NCBI GenBank assembly: GCA_017163975.1
Contig: JAFFSR010000034.1
Span: forward strand, 682,001-746,000
Length of the DNA stretch: 64,000 nt
Direction of reading: 5' to 3'
Source of the DNA: Anastatus disparis
Lineage: Eukaryota; Arthropoda; Insecta; Hymenoptera; Eupelmidae
Position 1 is the first letter of the stretch. Each line of letters opens with the position of its first letter. The position numbers were made by a program, and so were the translations under genes. Positions 1 to 10,892 of this stretch are shown in pieces. The notes beneath the pieces are model-generated. The model saw nothing but the letters and a program-made list of their open reading frames with translations, ran no database searches and was not told where the DNA came from.

Positions 1-430
1 CCTCCCCGTGCCCCTCCCCCCACATCTCCCAATAAAGTTTTGTAAGAAATTCCTACAAAATAACGTAAAATTGTTTGTAATTCTACGATATTTTGTAACC
101 ATTTACTTCCTGTATAGGTCTCCCATCCCCCCCGTTGGCCCCCCACATCACCCCCCACTGCCCCCCCACTCGTGTAATGACTCGTATAACATTTTATATT
201 ATTATATAACTTGTATGCATTATTATGTTAATTTATATAATGTGGTATATCTAATGGAAACGAAATTATATTTTTAATAATAAAATTTTATTATATAATA
301 CTTTGATATTTATACATTAATAAAATTATTAATAGATAAAAAAATTTGTTCTTCATATTATTAATTAATGAATTAAGACTTCTTGTTAAAACATTTACAT
401 GAAGAATAAGTAATTATATTTATAAAACAC
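1..430. other. AT-rich spacer with C-tracts
   Basis: The first ~175 bases carry several runs of C (polypyrimidine, low complexity) on an otherwise AT-rich background. The rest is plain AT-rich sequence. I see no supportable gene. Confidence 0.5.
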
Positions 431-650
431 ATGATATATCTGAAAAAACAAATAATAATTTAATTATGATTGTTTATTTATATAAATAAACAATCGAGTT
501 TCCACACCACCTTACACTTTAAACCTTTGTTATATGTTTATAATAAATTATTTTTAAAATTAACATTCAAATTTTATTATTTTAAAAGTTAATATTTAAA
601 TTAACAATAAATCTATAAATATATTAAATGAATATATAGAAAATAGGTTT
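431..650 (+). repeat. Left terminal inverted repeat
   Basis: Matches the reverse complement of 2354-2572 almost base for base, including the GGTGTGGAAACTC segment next to the internal palindrome. Confidence 0.85.
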
Positions 651-660
651 GTAAAAAAAA

Positions 661-1628
661 AATGATTTCGAATATTTTTCTGCTATTACTGATGGTAATT
701 ATAAATTAGAAATATTAATCATAACAGATGATAAAGAAGCATTAAATATTGAAAGAGGAAAAAAATTAGAATTAATAGGAGATTTACAAGAATATGGTAC
801 ATATATTTAATTATTGTTACATTTTACATTTTAAAAAAAAAAATTTTATTAATATTATATATAATTCTTAAACAGGAAATTCTTTTATATTAAAAATAAA
901 AAATATTGATCATATAAATATTTTAGACGATATTAAAAAAATGGACTTGGATAATTTAATTATAGGAAATGAAATTTTTTTCAATGAGGTAAATATTTTA
1001 AATAAATTGAATATTAACTTATACTCAAAAATTTTTTCTTTTTTTTAGATAAAAGAAAATGATCAAGAAAATAATGAGTGAAAACAAGTTTAAAAAAATA
1101 ATTTTATATTTTTTTTTTTTATTTTATAATAATATATATATTTGAATTTATATAATAAATATAATTTTTAATTTTCAGGTAATATATGAGTTAATTATTT
1201 ATAATTTTAACAAAAAATATATTTATTTATCTTTCAACGTAAATTATTAAAAAATATTTATATGCAATATTTTACACATAATCATATTATAGTTATTTTT
1301 TAAAATATTTTTATATAAATTTAATATTATATAATTTTTTTTTTTTAGTAAAAATAATATAAAAATAATGAATAATCCAAATTCAATAACATGTAAAATT
1401 TGCAATTTAACATTTGCAAATGAAAATTATTATACTATTCATATAAAGAAGAATCATTCAATAATTGATGCAACATGTACTATTTGTGGATTAATTATGA
1501 AAAATAGAAAACATTACAAAAGACATATAGATAATCATGATAAAAATAATAAGGAATTTATTTGTAAATATTGTACAAAAAGTTATTCAAGATTAGATCA
1601 TTTGATACGACATTTGAAGATACACTAA
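661..1628 (+). CDS. Spliced C2H2 zinc-finger gene, 5' truncated
   Basis: Proposed exons 661-796, 876-988, 1049-1077 and 1349-1628 join in one frame (185 codons plus stop). Introns are 79, 60 and 271 bp with GT-AG ends; the third donor (GTGAAA) is the weakest. The first ~100 residues (hydrophobic and acidic, including EILIITDDKEALNIERGK) are unrecognised. Three C2H2 fingers follow: CKIC-x12-H-x4-H, CTIC-x12-H-x3-H and CKYC-x12-H-x3-H. Such fingers bind nucleic acid, usually DNA in the nucleus. No start codon is visible at the 5' end: the frame opens at 655, directly against the left TIR, so the gene looks cut by the element border. Alternatively ATG 1368 starts a short finger-only protein. The stop at 1626 falls in the linker before a fourth finger. 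Confidence 0.6.
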
Positions 1629-1715
1629 GATATATATTCATATATATGTGAATATTGTGGGAAAGGTTTCCATAGATTAGATTCTTTAAAGAAACATAAA
1701 AAGATTCATGATACT
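1629..1715 (+). pseudogene. Fourth C2H2 finger beyond in-frame stop
   Basis: After TAA 1626-1628 the same frame continues with CEYCGKGFHRLDSLKKHKKIH, a perfect C-x2-C-x12-H-x3-H finger, and then a GTAAGT donor at 1716. The stop lies at a linker position where a sense codon is expected. The gene is therefore either nonsense-mutated or truncated to three fingers. Confidence 0.6.
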
Positions 1716-2353
1716 GTAAGTGAAAAAATACATAAAAAAATTATTAACAGTGATATTATTTATATTTTCATAAATACATAATGTTTAATCTTATCCATTA
1801 ATAATATTTTTTAAAATTTTAGTTAAAACATATATAAATATTGTATATATTTTTTAAAATGTTTATCATTTCATTAAAAATATTGAAAAAATTATGATAT
1901 ATCTTTTAAAATGTAAAAGCAAGTAAAAAGATATTACATAGGAATTATAACAAAATAATCCTTCAAATCTTAAAAGACTTTACAAACATTATGATATATC
2001 AATTCTTATATTTAAATTTTTTTCAATTTAAATTATACATTGTGATTTAAGATTTATTTAATAATTATATAAAATGTTAAACATTTAAATAAAAATATTT
2101 ATAAATTTTATTGAAAAAATAATGAATTATATGATATATCAATTATTATATTGAAATTATAAAATTTTTTCAAACACTAGTTATTTAAAACATTTTTTTA
2201 ACTTTTAATATATTACAAAATACAGTAAAACATATACAAAAACTATAAGATAAAATAATATATATTATATAAAAAGTGGTTTTTAGGGCTACTGGCGAAG
2301 GTTTCCACTATAAAAAAAATCAAAACGCGCCGTTAGCGATACCGCTACATTAT

Positions 2354-2572
2354 AAACCTATTTTCTATATATTCATTTAATATATTTATAGATTTATTGT
2401 TAATTTAAATATTAACTTTTAAAATAATACAATTTGAATGTTAATTTTAAAAATAATTTATTATAAACATATAACAAAGGTTTAAAGTGTAAGGTGGTGT
2501 GGAAACTCGATTGTTTATTTATATAAATAAACAATCATAATTAAATTATTATTTGTTTTTCAGATATATCAT
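2354..2572 (-). repeat. Right terminal inverted repeat
   Basis: Inverted partner of 431-650. The ~110 bases just inside it (2260-2365) are the best conserved part shared with the relict copy at 58.0 kb. Confidence 0.85.
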
Positions 2573-2674
2573 ATAATTTATAAATGATTAATTTTTCTTT
2601 TATTGGTAAAATATATGTAGAATATGAATAATCACCAATGGGGTTGTGAGCAGAGCGAGCAGGGGGTACCCCTA

Positions 2675-2715
<41 letters not shown>
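2675..2715. repeat. (TA)n microsatellite
   Basis: About 20 uninterrupted TA units, just outside the right TIR of the zinc-finger element. Confidence 0.9.
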
Positions 2716-2718
<3 letters not shown>

Positions 2719-2887
2719 CATAAATTTTGCGTTAAGTATAAGAAATTATGTAAAAAAAAAAGTTCTATTTTTTTTCCTTCCTTATGAGTTTTAGACTTTT
2801 TCTTATTGCGCACATTCTTCTTTGACGTAATTTTTCTTTTCTTTTTTTCTCTTTATTTAATAATTTTGTGAAAGGATGAGCAGCAGT

Positions 2888-3226
2888 TCAAGTTATATAC
2901 AATTTTTTCTTTGTCCCTACTTTTACTTTCCATACGTGGGTTTTTTGAATGCCGGCCAATTTAGGGGTCTTAAGCCACTGTTTTATTTTGCTTTGCCTAA
3001 AAACTTCAATATCTTCTTTTGGCAGTAAGATTAATTTAATAGCGTCAGTGTTAGGTTGAACTTTTTTTACAAAAGCATTTGCATCTTGTATTGATTCAAC
3101 ATGACAATTTTGAAGATTATGTCTGGTTGCATAGTGTTTTACTAATCCACCGACGCCATCAACCGCACCTTTCCCATGCCCCGTAGCTGAAAACAACCAT
3201 TTTTGATTGTTAGAAGCTTTTTTCAT
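2888..3226 (-). CDS. Conserved transposon-like fragment, GHGKGAVDGVGG motif
   Basis: A 112-codon minus-strand ORF. Its N-terminal third has FSATGHGKGAVDGVGGLVKH, followed by a segment resembling an A-x2-F-type helix. I recall similar S/GHGKG-x-x-DG-x-GG motifs in uncharacterised, repeated, probably transposon-derived invertebrate proteins, but I cannot name the superfamily. Codon composition is more balanced than the surrounding AT-rich DNA, which supports real coding. There are no neighbouring exons that I can join, so it is probably a remnant or a single exon. Confidence 0.45.
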   Translation of the reverse strand: MKKASNNQKWLFSATGHGKGAVDGVGGLVKHYATRHNLQNCHVESIQDANAFVKKVQPNTDAIKLILLPKEDIEVFRQSKIKQWLKTPKLAGIQKTHVWKVKVGTKKKLYIT

Positions 3227-5517
3227 TCCATGTAAACATATACAATTTTAAACATCATTTTGTATTTATGACGTATTTACATTTATGTAAATATGAAAAT
3301 TTTTTTCTCAATTTTTTTTATATCTCTTACTAAACCAAAATATTCCAAATTCCACACCGATGAAAATATAGGTCTTAAGGCCACCTATCCATAAAAAAAA
3401 TTTAAGACAAAAAAAAAATGGCTTTTTTGAGAAAAATGCATTTTTCATTTTTTACAAAAAGTGCAATTGCACTTCCGTTTTTTTGTTAAAAAAAATAAAA
3501 GACGGTGGAATTAAAAGAGCATCCTCTGTAGCATTGAACGAGCCTAAATTTATTTATAAAGATCACTACAGAGATAAAAACAATTGAAAAAAAAAAAAAA
3601 ATTTTCGATTTTTGAGAATTGAAAATTTACAAGTCATTTTTAAAAAGTGCATAAAAACTGCATTTTTGATGATATTGAAAAATAAAAAAATACGTATACG
3701 CTTATTTTCAAAGTAGAATAATATAAAAAATTTTTAAGCAGTTCGGAGAGATAGGTGCAGTCGGTCTGCATGATTTGAGATGGAATCAGTCATAAAGTTT
3801 TTACATTTTTAACTAAATGCTAAACTAATGCACATTTTTCTAATAATTAAAGCCATTGATTTTAAATAGTGATTAACAACCATAATAACTACAAACTATT
3901 ACTATTGTTGTATTTTCATTACCAATAATATAAATAAATGAAAAAATATATAAATGATGTTTTTGTTTAAAATAAATAAAATTTTTCTTTCAATTTTAAC
4001 ATTTAAATAAAATTTTTCAATTAAAACAATAAAACCTTATTGTAATTATTTTGAAATCGAACTTTTCCTTTTTCTGCAGGGAGAAGAATTACAGTCAAAC
4101 AAATTACACTATCATAAAATAAGATCTTTCAAATATACCTGAAAAATATGTCATTCTTTGAGTACTTGATAAATGCACTAACCCGTATAAGTGCCGGGCT
4201 TGAACCTTCGCATTACAGAGTACAGATAACGAGTAGGCAGGTAGAAAATGCGTACACAGACTTATAAGTTCAGGACAAAAGGCGCAACATACCCTGTGTG
4301 AAGGCATAAAGAATTTCAATGTATCCGTATGAGATATGACTAAAATTTATCGAGTCAAAATAATTATGTTAAAAAAAAGAAAAATTTTTTTTTTATTATA
4401 AATTTTTCCACATTTATTAAAAGCATTAGTGGAGGGGAAGGTGAGTCCTTACGTTTCGGGTATTCAGAACTCTGTGAAATACGTAATATTAAAATTTAGA
4501 AAAACAAATTTTGAAACTGAAATAAAACCTTCAATGAATAGCTATTACAACCATGCGCGTGAGAAGCAAGGCTGACTCTAAATCAAAATGATACCTAAAA
4601 TTTTAATGATTTAATTATCCGGAAAAGAAATGAAATTTTTGTTATTAAAAATTTTCTAAACTTAAACTAATATTTTCAATTTAAAAAAAAAAAAAAACAA
4701 AAGAAAAAAAAACAACTAACACTCATCAGCGTAATATACTGCCATTATCTCGCGTAATATGGTAAAAACCATAAACTCAGTAATTTGAATTAAATTTATC
4801 TTTAAACAAAGCAATGAATAAAAACGCCTGGTGTTGATATCTGCTTTAACATATTAGTTTTTCGATAGAACTATTTTTCTATTTTTAGGTAAATACTAAT
4901 AAATCATAGAATCAACTATATAACCATTTTTCTTACTCTAAAATGTCATAAAAGCTTTAAGTATAAGTCTTTTTGTGTTTTCAAGAACGTGCTCTAAAGC
5001 TAAAATTTTAAAACAATAGGTCGTAAACAAATTTAAACTCCAAACTTTTTCGAAAGTTGAAGCAGATGCAGTTAAACCAGCTAATTTCCAATAACGCCAT
5101 AAAATTTTAGCACTTCTATAGATAAACTAAACTAAATGGTAAATGAAAACTTTCAAAAGACAATATGCTCATCCCTTAAAATTTTTCAAAACATTTTTAT
5201 ATATACTTTCAAATTCCGCGGAGAAATATTTCAAAACTGCGTACAGTTCGTCGTTCTAATATTCAACTGACTTTAAAATTGTTTTTCAAAACATGTAATA
5301 AATTTCGACCAAAGTTTAATTAAAATAAGAATTACAAAACCATAATATTAACATAGTAGTTAATTATTTTATATTTATTATTTTCGTTTAAAAATTTCCT
5401 TCAGTAAATTATTCTTGAAATAAAATTCAACACCCAAAACAGAATTTAATTCAAAGTTCTAATTGGAAACTAAAAATAAATTAAATGAATTAACATAAAT
5501 ATATAGTAAAAAAAATA
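3227..5517. other. AT-rich spacer, no gene seen
   Basis: Low-complexity A/T-rich sequence with many poly-A and poly-T runs. A 71-codon open frame at 4104-4319 (minus) has no recognisable feature. A GGTTCAAGCCC match to a pol III B box at about 4196-4206 (minus) has no fitting A box or foldable T arm. Confidence 0.4.
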
Positions 5518-5946
5518 TTAATCTAGGTCGAGCAAGTACCCTCTCACCGCTGCTTTGAACCTGCTGAGAGATGGAAGATGTTTAATCGCAACAGGCAGGG
5601 AGTTCCAAAAATGCGCACCTTGAACTTGGAAGGAATTCCTTCCAGTCTCAGTGCGCATAAAGGGCACCGCAAGATCCTTAGTCTCTCCCCTAGTAGCCGC
5701 CCTAGGTACACGTCTAGTGAAGAGACTCACTAGATGCTCCGGAGTATTCATGCGCACGATTTTGTACATAAGCACAGCCAAAAAATACTGTCTCCTCGAA
5801 TCAGTGCGCAGCCAACCCAACACGGTTCTATAAGGAGGAACATGATCACCCATTCTCAAACCCATTACATATCTCACACATGAATTTTGTAATCTCTGTA
5901 TTCGTCTTCTCAACTCCTGAGAAGCATCGAGCAGAACTACCTATTA
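5518..5946 (-). pseudogene. 3' end of a non-LTR retrotransposon ORF2
   Basis: About 140 codons on the minus strand, homologous to the post-RT C-terminus of the element at 41998-42477: shared RLQ-x-x-x-x-x-x-RY(V/I)-x-G, YR-x-x-LGWL, R-x-x-YF, FLYK-like and WN(S/G)LP motifs. The frame is open upstream to about 5946 and then stops making sense, so the copy is 5'-truncated, as is usual for target-primed reverse transcription. Nothing of RT or endonuclease is present, so it cannot be autonomous. GC content is clearly higher than the flanks. Confidence 0.8.
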
Positions 5947-8880
5947 ATAATACCTATTAATAATTAAAATTAAGTAGAATAGTTATTGCTAAACAATGAA
6001 AGCGTAAATCATAAAAATAAAATCAAATCGATTAATTTCAAATAAATAATTAAAAAACAGAGAGGATAAAATTCCAAACAAAAATTTTATGGTTACTGTA
6101 ACCTAACTCGTGCAAAATACTCGAAAAAAAATGTGTAAAACTTCTTTTAGAAGACAATTGATGAAAACCTATGTTATAAGAAAAGTTTAACTCCAAAATC
6201 TCTTTCTTTTCAAAAGTCAAAGAAACCTAAAACGATTCAAAAATAAAATTTTTTTTTTACCTTTTAAATCTATTCAATTCAAGAGACTTGAATAGACTAA
6301 ACTTAACAATAAAAACAAAATAAACTACTTGCATTTTAAACTTAAATATTTTAGTTTATTTAAATAGTCGCATGAAACCGAACCATTTATCATAAAAAAA
6401 GGGGAATTAAAAGATCTGTAATAACAACCTCTTTGAAAATTTAAGCGTGTTTGCATCCTAACGTTTTGCTTGCTGGAGACCGGTGGATTCACCTTTCCGA
6501 AGAATTAAATAACATAACCACAAGTTTCGTGTCAGAATACAGTGGAGTACAATTGGATATTCTCCTATCTAATGTAAACTTGGTGCTTTCACACAGTTTC
6601 TTTTTTTTCATCCGCGAAATGCGAACTACAATAACTAACATAACGGTATCTAATACTTATGAACTAGCGTATACGCGAAAAAAACGTAAATAAGGCGGGA
6701 CAAAATGTTTAATAAATATCAATATTATTTAATAATCGAATCAATCTTCTCATCATGTACCAACAGGGATGTTGAAATTCCGAAAAATACTAATTAATTA
6801 TATTAAATTGCGCTAGAATAGTAAAAAAACAAACATTCCGAATACAAACTTTTTTTTTAATGTGAACTCATGCCATGGTAAATAATCTGACTGAAGAAAA
6901 AAAAAATAACAGCGTTGCGAAATAAATTAGTTTTACAACCACTAATTCTAAGATAAGAAGAGTGCATGCGAATTCACACGCAGGCACTAAGATCAAAAAC
7001 ATAAAAAAATATTTAACATTTAAATTCAGTTTTTCCAAAAAAAAAAAAATTCTCACTCGCGATGTACAAATTATAATTAAATTAAAGCTTGTTAATTCGC
7101 AAGCACTCATTATAGTAAATTAATATTGAAACCTAGCAATCCTTTGAATTTAAAAAAAAAATAATAGAGAATCTATTAAAAATTGATGGAAACCATTGAA
7201 TAATTTCTTTGGTTGTACCATAGCATATTAAAAAGAGAATAAAATAAAGCGAATTTTAATTAAGTCTCATACGTTTTATAATTAGCCTCGTGCGTATAAT
7301 GGGATAACAAGGATATGCATGAATCCATAAACTAGTCAAAAAAAAATTTAATTTAAAACTAAACTATGGAAAGTAAAAAGTTAATTAATATATAAATTAA
7401 TAAAATTCAATTAAATTTTTTTTACTAATTATCATTTTCCAAGTTGAAGCAATACTTAAATAACATATTTCAGTACCTCTTATGATAAATTTTTCAAATT
7501 TATTTTTTTTATTATTAAAGTAATATATTAAAATTGACATAGAAATAATATAACTTGTTTCTGTTGATAATTTAAAATTCAAATAATCTAAATATTTTTA
7601 ATAATTTAAATTTCACTATTCTTGTTTAAAGAAAAAAAAATAGCTTTTAAATAACATTTTTTTTGTAGATTAATTTTCAATCATAGTAATTTTACGTAAT
7701 AGCAATACTTTTCCTAATAAATTACAGACCCTCGTAATAAACTAATTTCGATAAAATATTTTGCTTAAAATAACAAAAAAAAGAAATATGTAATGCCATT
7801 GCAATAAAATGTATATATGAAAAATAGAATCAAAAAAATGATAAAATAACTTTTGTTAAAAGGATAAATTTTTGATTACGGATAAATTTCATAATTCTTC
7901 CATTGCAACAGTTTTCTCACGTTATCTCATAATACAAACGAGGTTATAATGTTGCAGAAACGTTAAAAAATCTTTAGAGGTTTCGCACGTAGACTGCGTA
8001 GTCACATTTCTTGGAGAATACTAAAGAATTAATTCATTGTATCTTTTAAAAAGGAGTAGGTTCACAGAATTGCTGGGTATTTGATAAAAATATAACATAT
8101 ATTTATAGATTTTGTCAGACGAATAGTTTAATAAAATTTCGTTGTTTCAGACGAATAAACGCAACTATGGAAAGCTCTGGAATATCATTTTCGTTTATTC
8201 AAATGCAGAATTATATAACACACAGGAGGTATGCATAATTCCAATAATATGCATCCCAGTTTCAACTTTTAATTAACCAGTAGAATAGAGTAGTTATTTT
8301 CCTAACTAATTTTAATAAATAAAAATAGAGCGGAGTCACTATATAAATTCAATTTTTCTTGATAATATATTGAAATATAAAAGTATTTTTCAATTATAAA
8401 GCGATTAACCTCATATCTGCTGGCGGATATATAATTACCATTTCGATTTATATTAATTTTTCTTTTCTTGTTTACATAAATAATTTTTTGTGAATTTACT
8501 TTATCATAAAAGCTGCTTTACTTAAGTCCTAAAAAAGACCATTAACAATAAATTAGTTTAGTAAGTTAAAATTTAAGGAAATCATTTAGCTACATGGCAG
8601 TGGGCGGATGGTCCACACACGATGGCTTTGTTGCATGACTGATCATCATACAATAATCAAAAGCAACCATGTTTAGCCAATACAAGATGTTGCGACTCGA
8701 GTATAATGGGAAAATAAAAATGTTCAAGTTAAATGAAATAGATGTGAAATGAAAAATACCATAAAATTAATAACGATCGCTTTTTATCAAAGTCACGTTC
8801 TATACATGAAAATGGGAATAATAAAACATAGATTTTCACTATCACTGTTGATGTCGATGAAACGTCACTGTATAGGACGG
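5947..8880. other. AT-rich spacer, no gene seen
   Basis: No supportable coding region. Short open frames at 6451-6693, 6868-7110 and 7397-7582 have no motif or codon bias. The sequence is mostly A/T-rich with homopolymer runs. Confidence 0.4.
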
Positions 8881-8900
8881 GAGCTGATTCGCTGAACATA

Positions 8901-9345
8901 CAGTGGAACGCGATGGAAAATTACCGATGTGATTGGGGCATCTAACGTCACTGTAAAGGACGGAAGCCAGGTGCACAACGCAATATTTTCCACTAATTGG
9001 GGGGGACATGGCCATGTTTTTACGTGCACAGTGCGACAGAATATATATAAAATGAAAACAAATTAAATCAATATAAAAATCGAAATGAATAAAATAAATT
9101 CCATACAGACGCTTTTTGTTAAGGTCATATTATGATGAAATATAACCGGATGCTTTTTGTTAAGGTCCGAGTAAAACAATGAAAATATGAATATTTAATA
9201 GAAAAAGGAAAGAAAAGGAAAAACCAAATGTAGAGGATGATATACTAAATACAGTAAGACTCGATGGGAAATTCCCGATGTACTGGGGTATCTAACGTCA
9301 CCGTATGGGGCGGACAATGCAAGATTTTCCAATAATTAGGGGGAG
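8901..9345. repeat. Two diverged copies of a ~100 bp repeat
   Basis: 8901-9006 and 9250-9345 share the order CGATG-GAAA-TT-CCGATG, GGGG-ATCTAACGTCAC-GTA, GGACGG/GGGCGG, ATTTTCCA-TAATT-GGGGG. The period is about 349 bp. In between, the phrase CTTTTTGTTAAGGTC occurs twice. This is a decayed tandem or interspersed repeat of unknown origin. Confidence 0.6.
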
Positions 9346-10228
9346 TACACATACGGTTAAAAGAAAAGATTATTCGGGCAATAATTAGGGCACTTTGGGA
9401 AATTGAACGTCCTGTATTAAGGGTGGAAGCCAAATTTACATCGTAACTAATAATTGCAAACAATATGCTTTTCAGGGTTTTCGAATATGAAATGTAACAT
9501 AACAAATTGCAACTTATAGGGGGGACCGTTGTGTAATTTTGCGCCATATAACACCAAACAATATGATAATTTAAATAAACAAAAATGTAATGAATCAGAT
9601 GATCTACATATACGAATACTACAAATGTATGTAATGTACTATAACATACAGAATTACAAGTCAACTAGATTAAGACAACGTCAAATGAATAAAAACAAAA
9701 GGTTAAGTTCCTTTCTCTTGTACTAAAGGTTCAAGAACAGTAAAAAAATAATCACCGATAAAATGATAGACCTTTAACGGAAATCAGTTAGACCAAAGTA
9801 AAGCAGCTATAAAATTTAAATTAAGTACGATAAGTCAAATCTTTTAGAAAATAATGTAAAATTTTTCTCATAAAGTTATAATATTATATTTCACTATAAC
9901 TTTCAGGTACGATTTCACTTTACTAAAATAAGACTCCGACACTTAAAACTTGAAACATAATTTGATCCGTATTTTCTAGCAAATTCACGGTAAAAAAAAG
10001 GGGGGGGGGAAAGGTAAGATAAAGAAACATAGGAAGCGTTCCCAGAGTTAGACGTAGTTTTAAAGTAGGGAGGAATAGATAAAAATTACAATTAAAAGGT
10101 GGTAAACCTTCAGAGAAAGGGAAACCGTCCCACTAGTTTTAGAATATATAAGAAGTAGGGACCAGACAATGATTATCAGTCTTGTTTCAACAGCCGCTTC
10201 AACAAGTTATTCTAAAAATTTTAACTCA
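9346..10228. other. Spacer, no gene seen
   Basis: AT-rich with a short G9 run near 9999. Open frames at 9245-9664 (minus) and 9529-9726 (plus) overlap the repeat and look spurious. Confidence 0.35.
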
Positions 10229-10892
10229 CTAGGAGAGTGTCACACCTCCGGATCACGGATTTTGCTTAAACTTCGGGATAAATTTTTAGATGATAAAATA
10301 TGGAAAAAGCTAAAGTTATAGTCATAAATACTCAATATTTCCCTAGTTACAGGCAATTAAAGAAAATCACTAAAAAAGTTACTAGATTTTTAAACGCATA
10401 TAGTTCTTTAGCGTCGATAGCTACAAGCTTGAAACTTTTTTTAAATTAAAGCTGAGCTCAAATCCTTTCGAATTAGTAGTTATAGCATGTAAAAATATTA
10501 TTTTTCTCCAAAGTTAGAGCGTAATAAGGATTGGACCTAATTTCAGCTTTTATTATTAATTAATGTATTTAAAAGAAAAATCAGGTCCAATGTTTATCAC
10601 GCTCTAACTTTAGGAAAAAATAATATTTTTACATGCTATAACTACTAATTCGAAAGGATTTGAGCTCAGCTTTAATTTAAAAAAAGTTTCAAGCTTGTAG
10701 CTATCGACACTAAAGAACTATATGCGTTTAAAAATCTAGTAACTTTTTTAGTCATTTTCTTTAATTGCCTGTAACTAGGGAAATATTGAGTATTTATGAC
10801 TATAACTTTGGATTTTTTCATATTTTATCATCTGAAAACTTATCCCGAAGTTTGAGCGAAATCCGTGATCCGGAGGTGTGACACTCTCCTAG
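10229..10892. mobile_element. 664-bp palindromic (foldback) element
   Basis: Seen: two arms of about 320 bp, near-perfect reverse complements, around a short centre near 10560. The ends read CTAGGAGAGTGTCACAC...GTGTGACACTCTCCTAG. A 3-bp direct repeat TCA flanks it (10226-10228 and 10893-10895). It has no ORF, so it is a non-autonomous DNA element. The terminal CTAGGAGAG and the 3-bp target site link it to the elements at 18921-20867 and 37438-38113. Three-base T-N-A duplications resemble PIF/Harbinger, but the superfamily is inference. Confidence 0.85.

Larger units (their letters stand above)
431..2572. mobile_element. TIR element carrying a zinc-finger gene
   Basis: Seen: 431-650 and 2354-2572 are near-identical inverted repeats of about 220 bp, beginning ATGATATATCTGAAAAA. 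Each arm holds a perfect 28-bp internal palindrome (468-495 on the left, the same at 2509-2536). The 1.7 kb interior contains a spliced ORF (661-1628) and non-coding AT-rich sequence. No transposase is recognisable and no clean target duplication could be read at the ends, so the superfamily is unknown. A diverged relict matching the revcomp of about 1790-2365 lies at 58003-58490, so the family is repeated. Either the element is non-autonomous and captured a host gene fragment, or the zinc-finger gene is its own cargo. Confidence 0.75.

Noticed and set aside
4150..4320. tRNA or SINE with GGTTCAAGCCC
   Set aside because: The B box matches but there is no A box, T-stem or A-rich tail.
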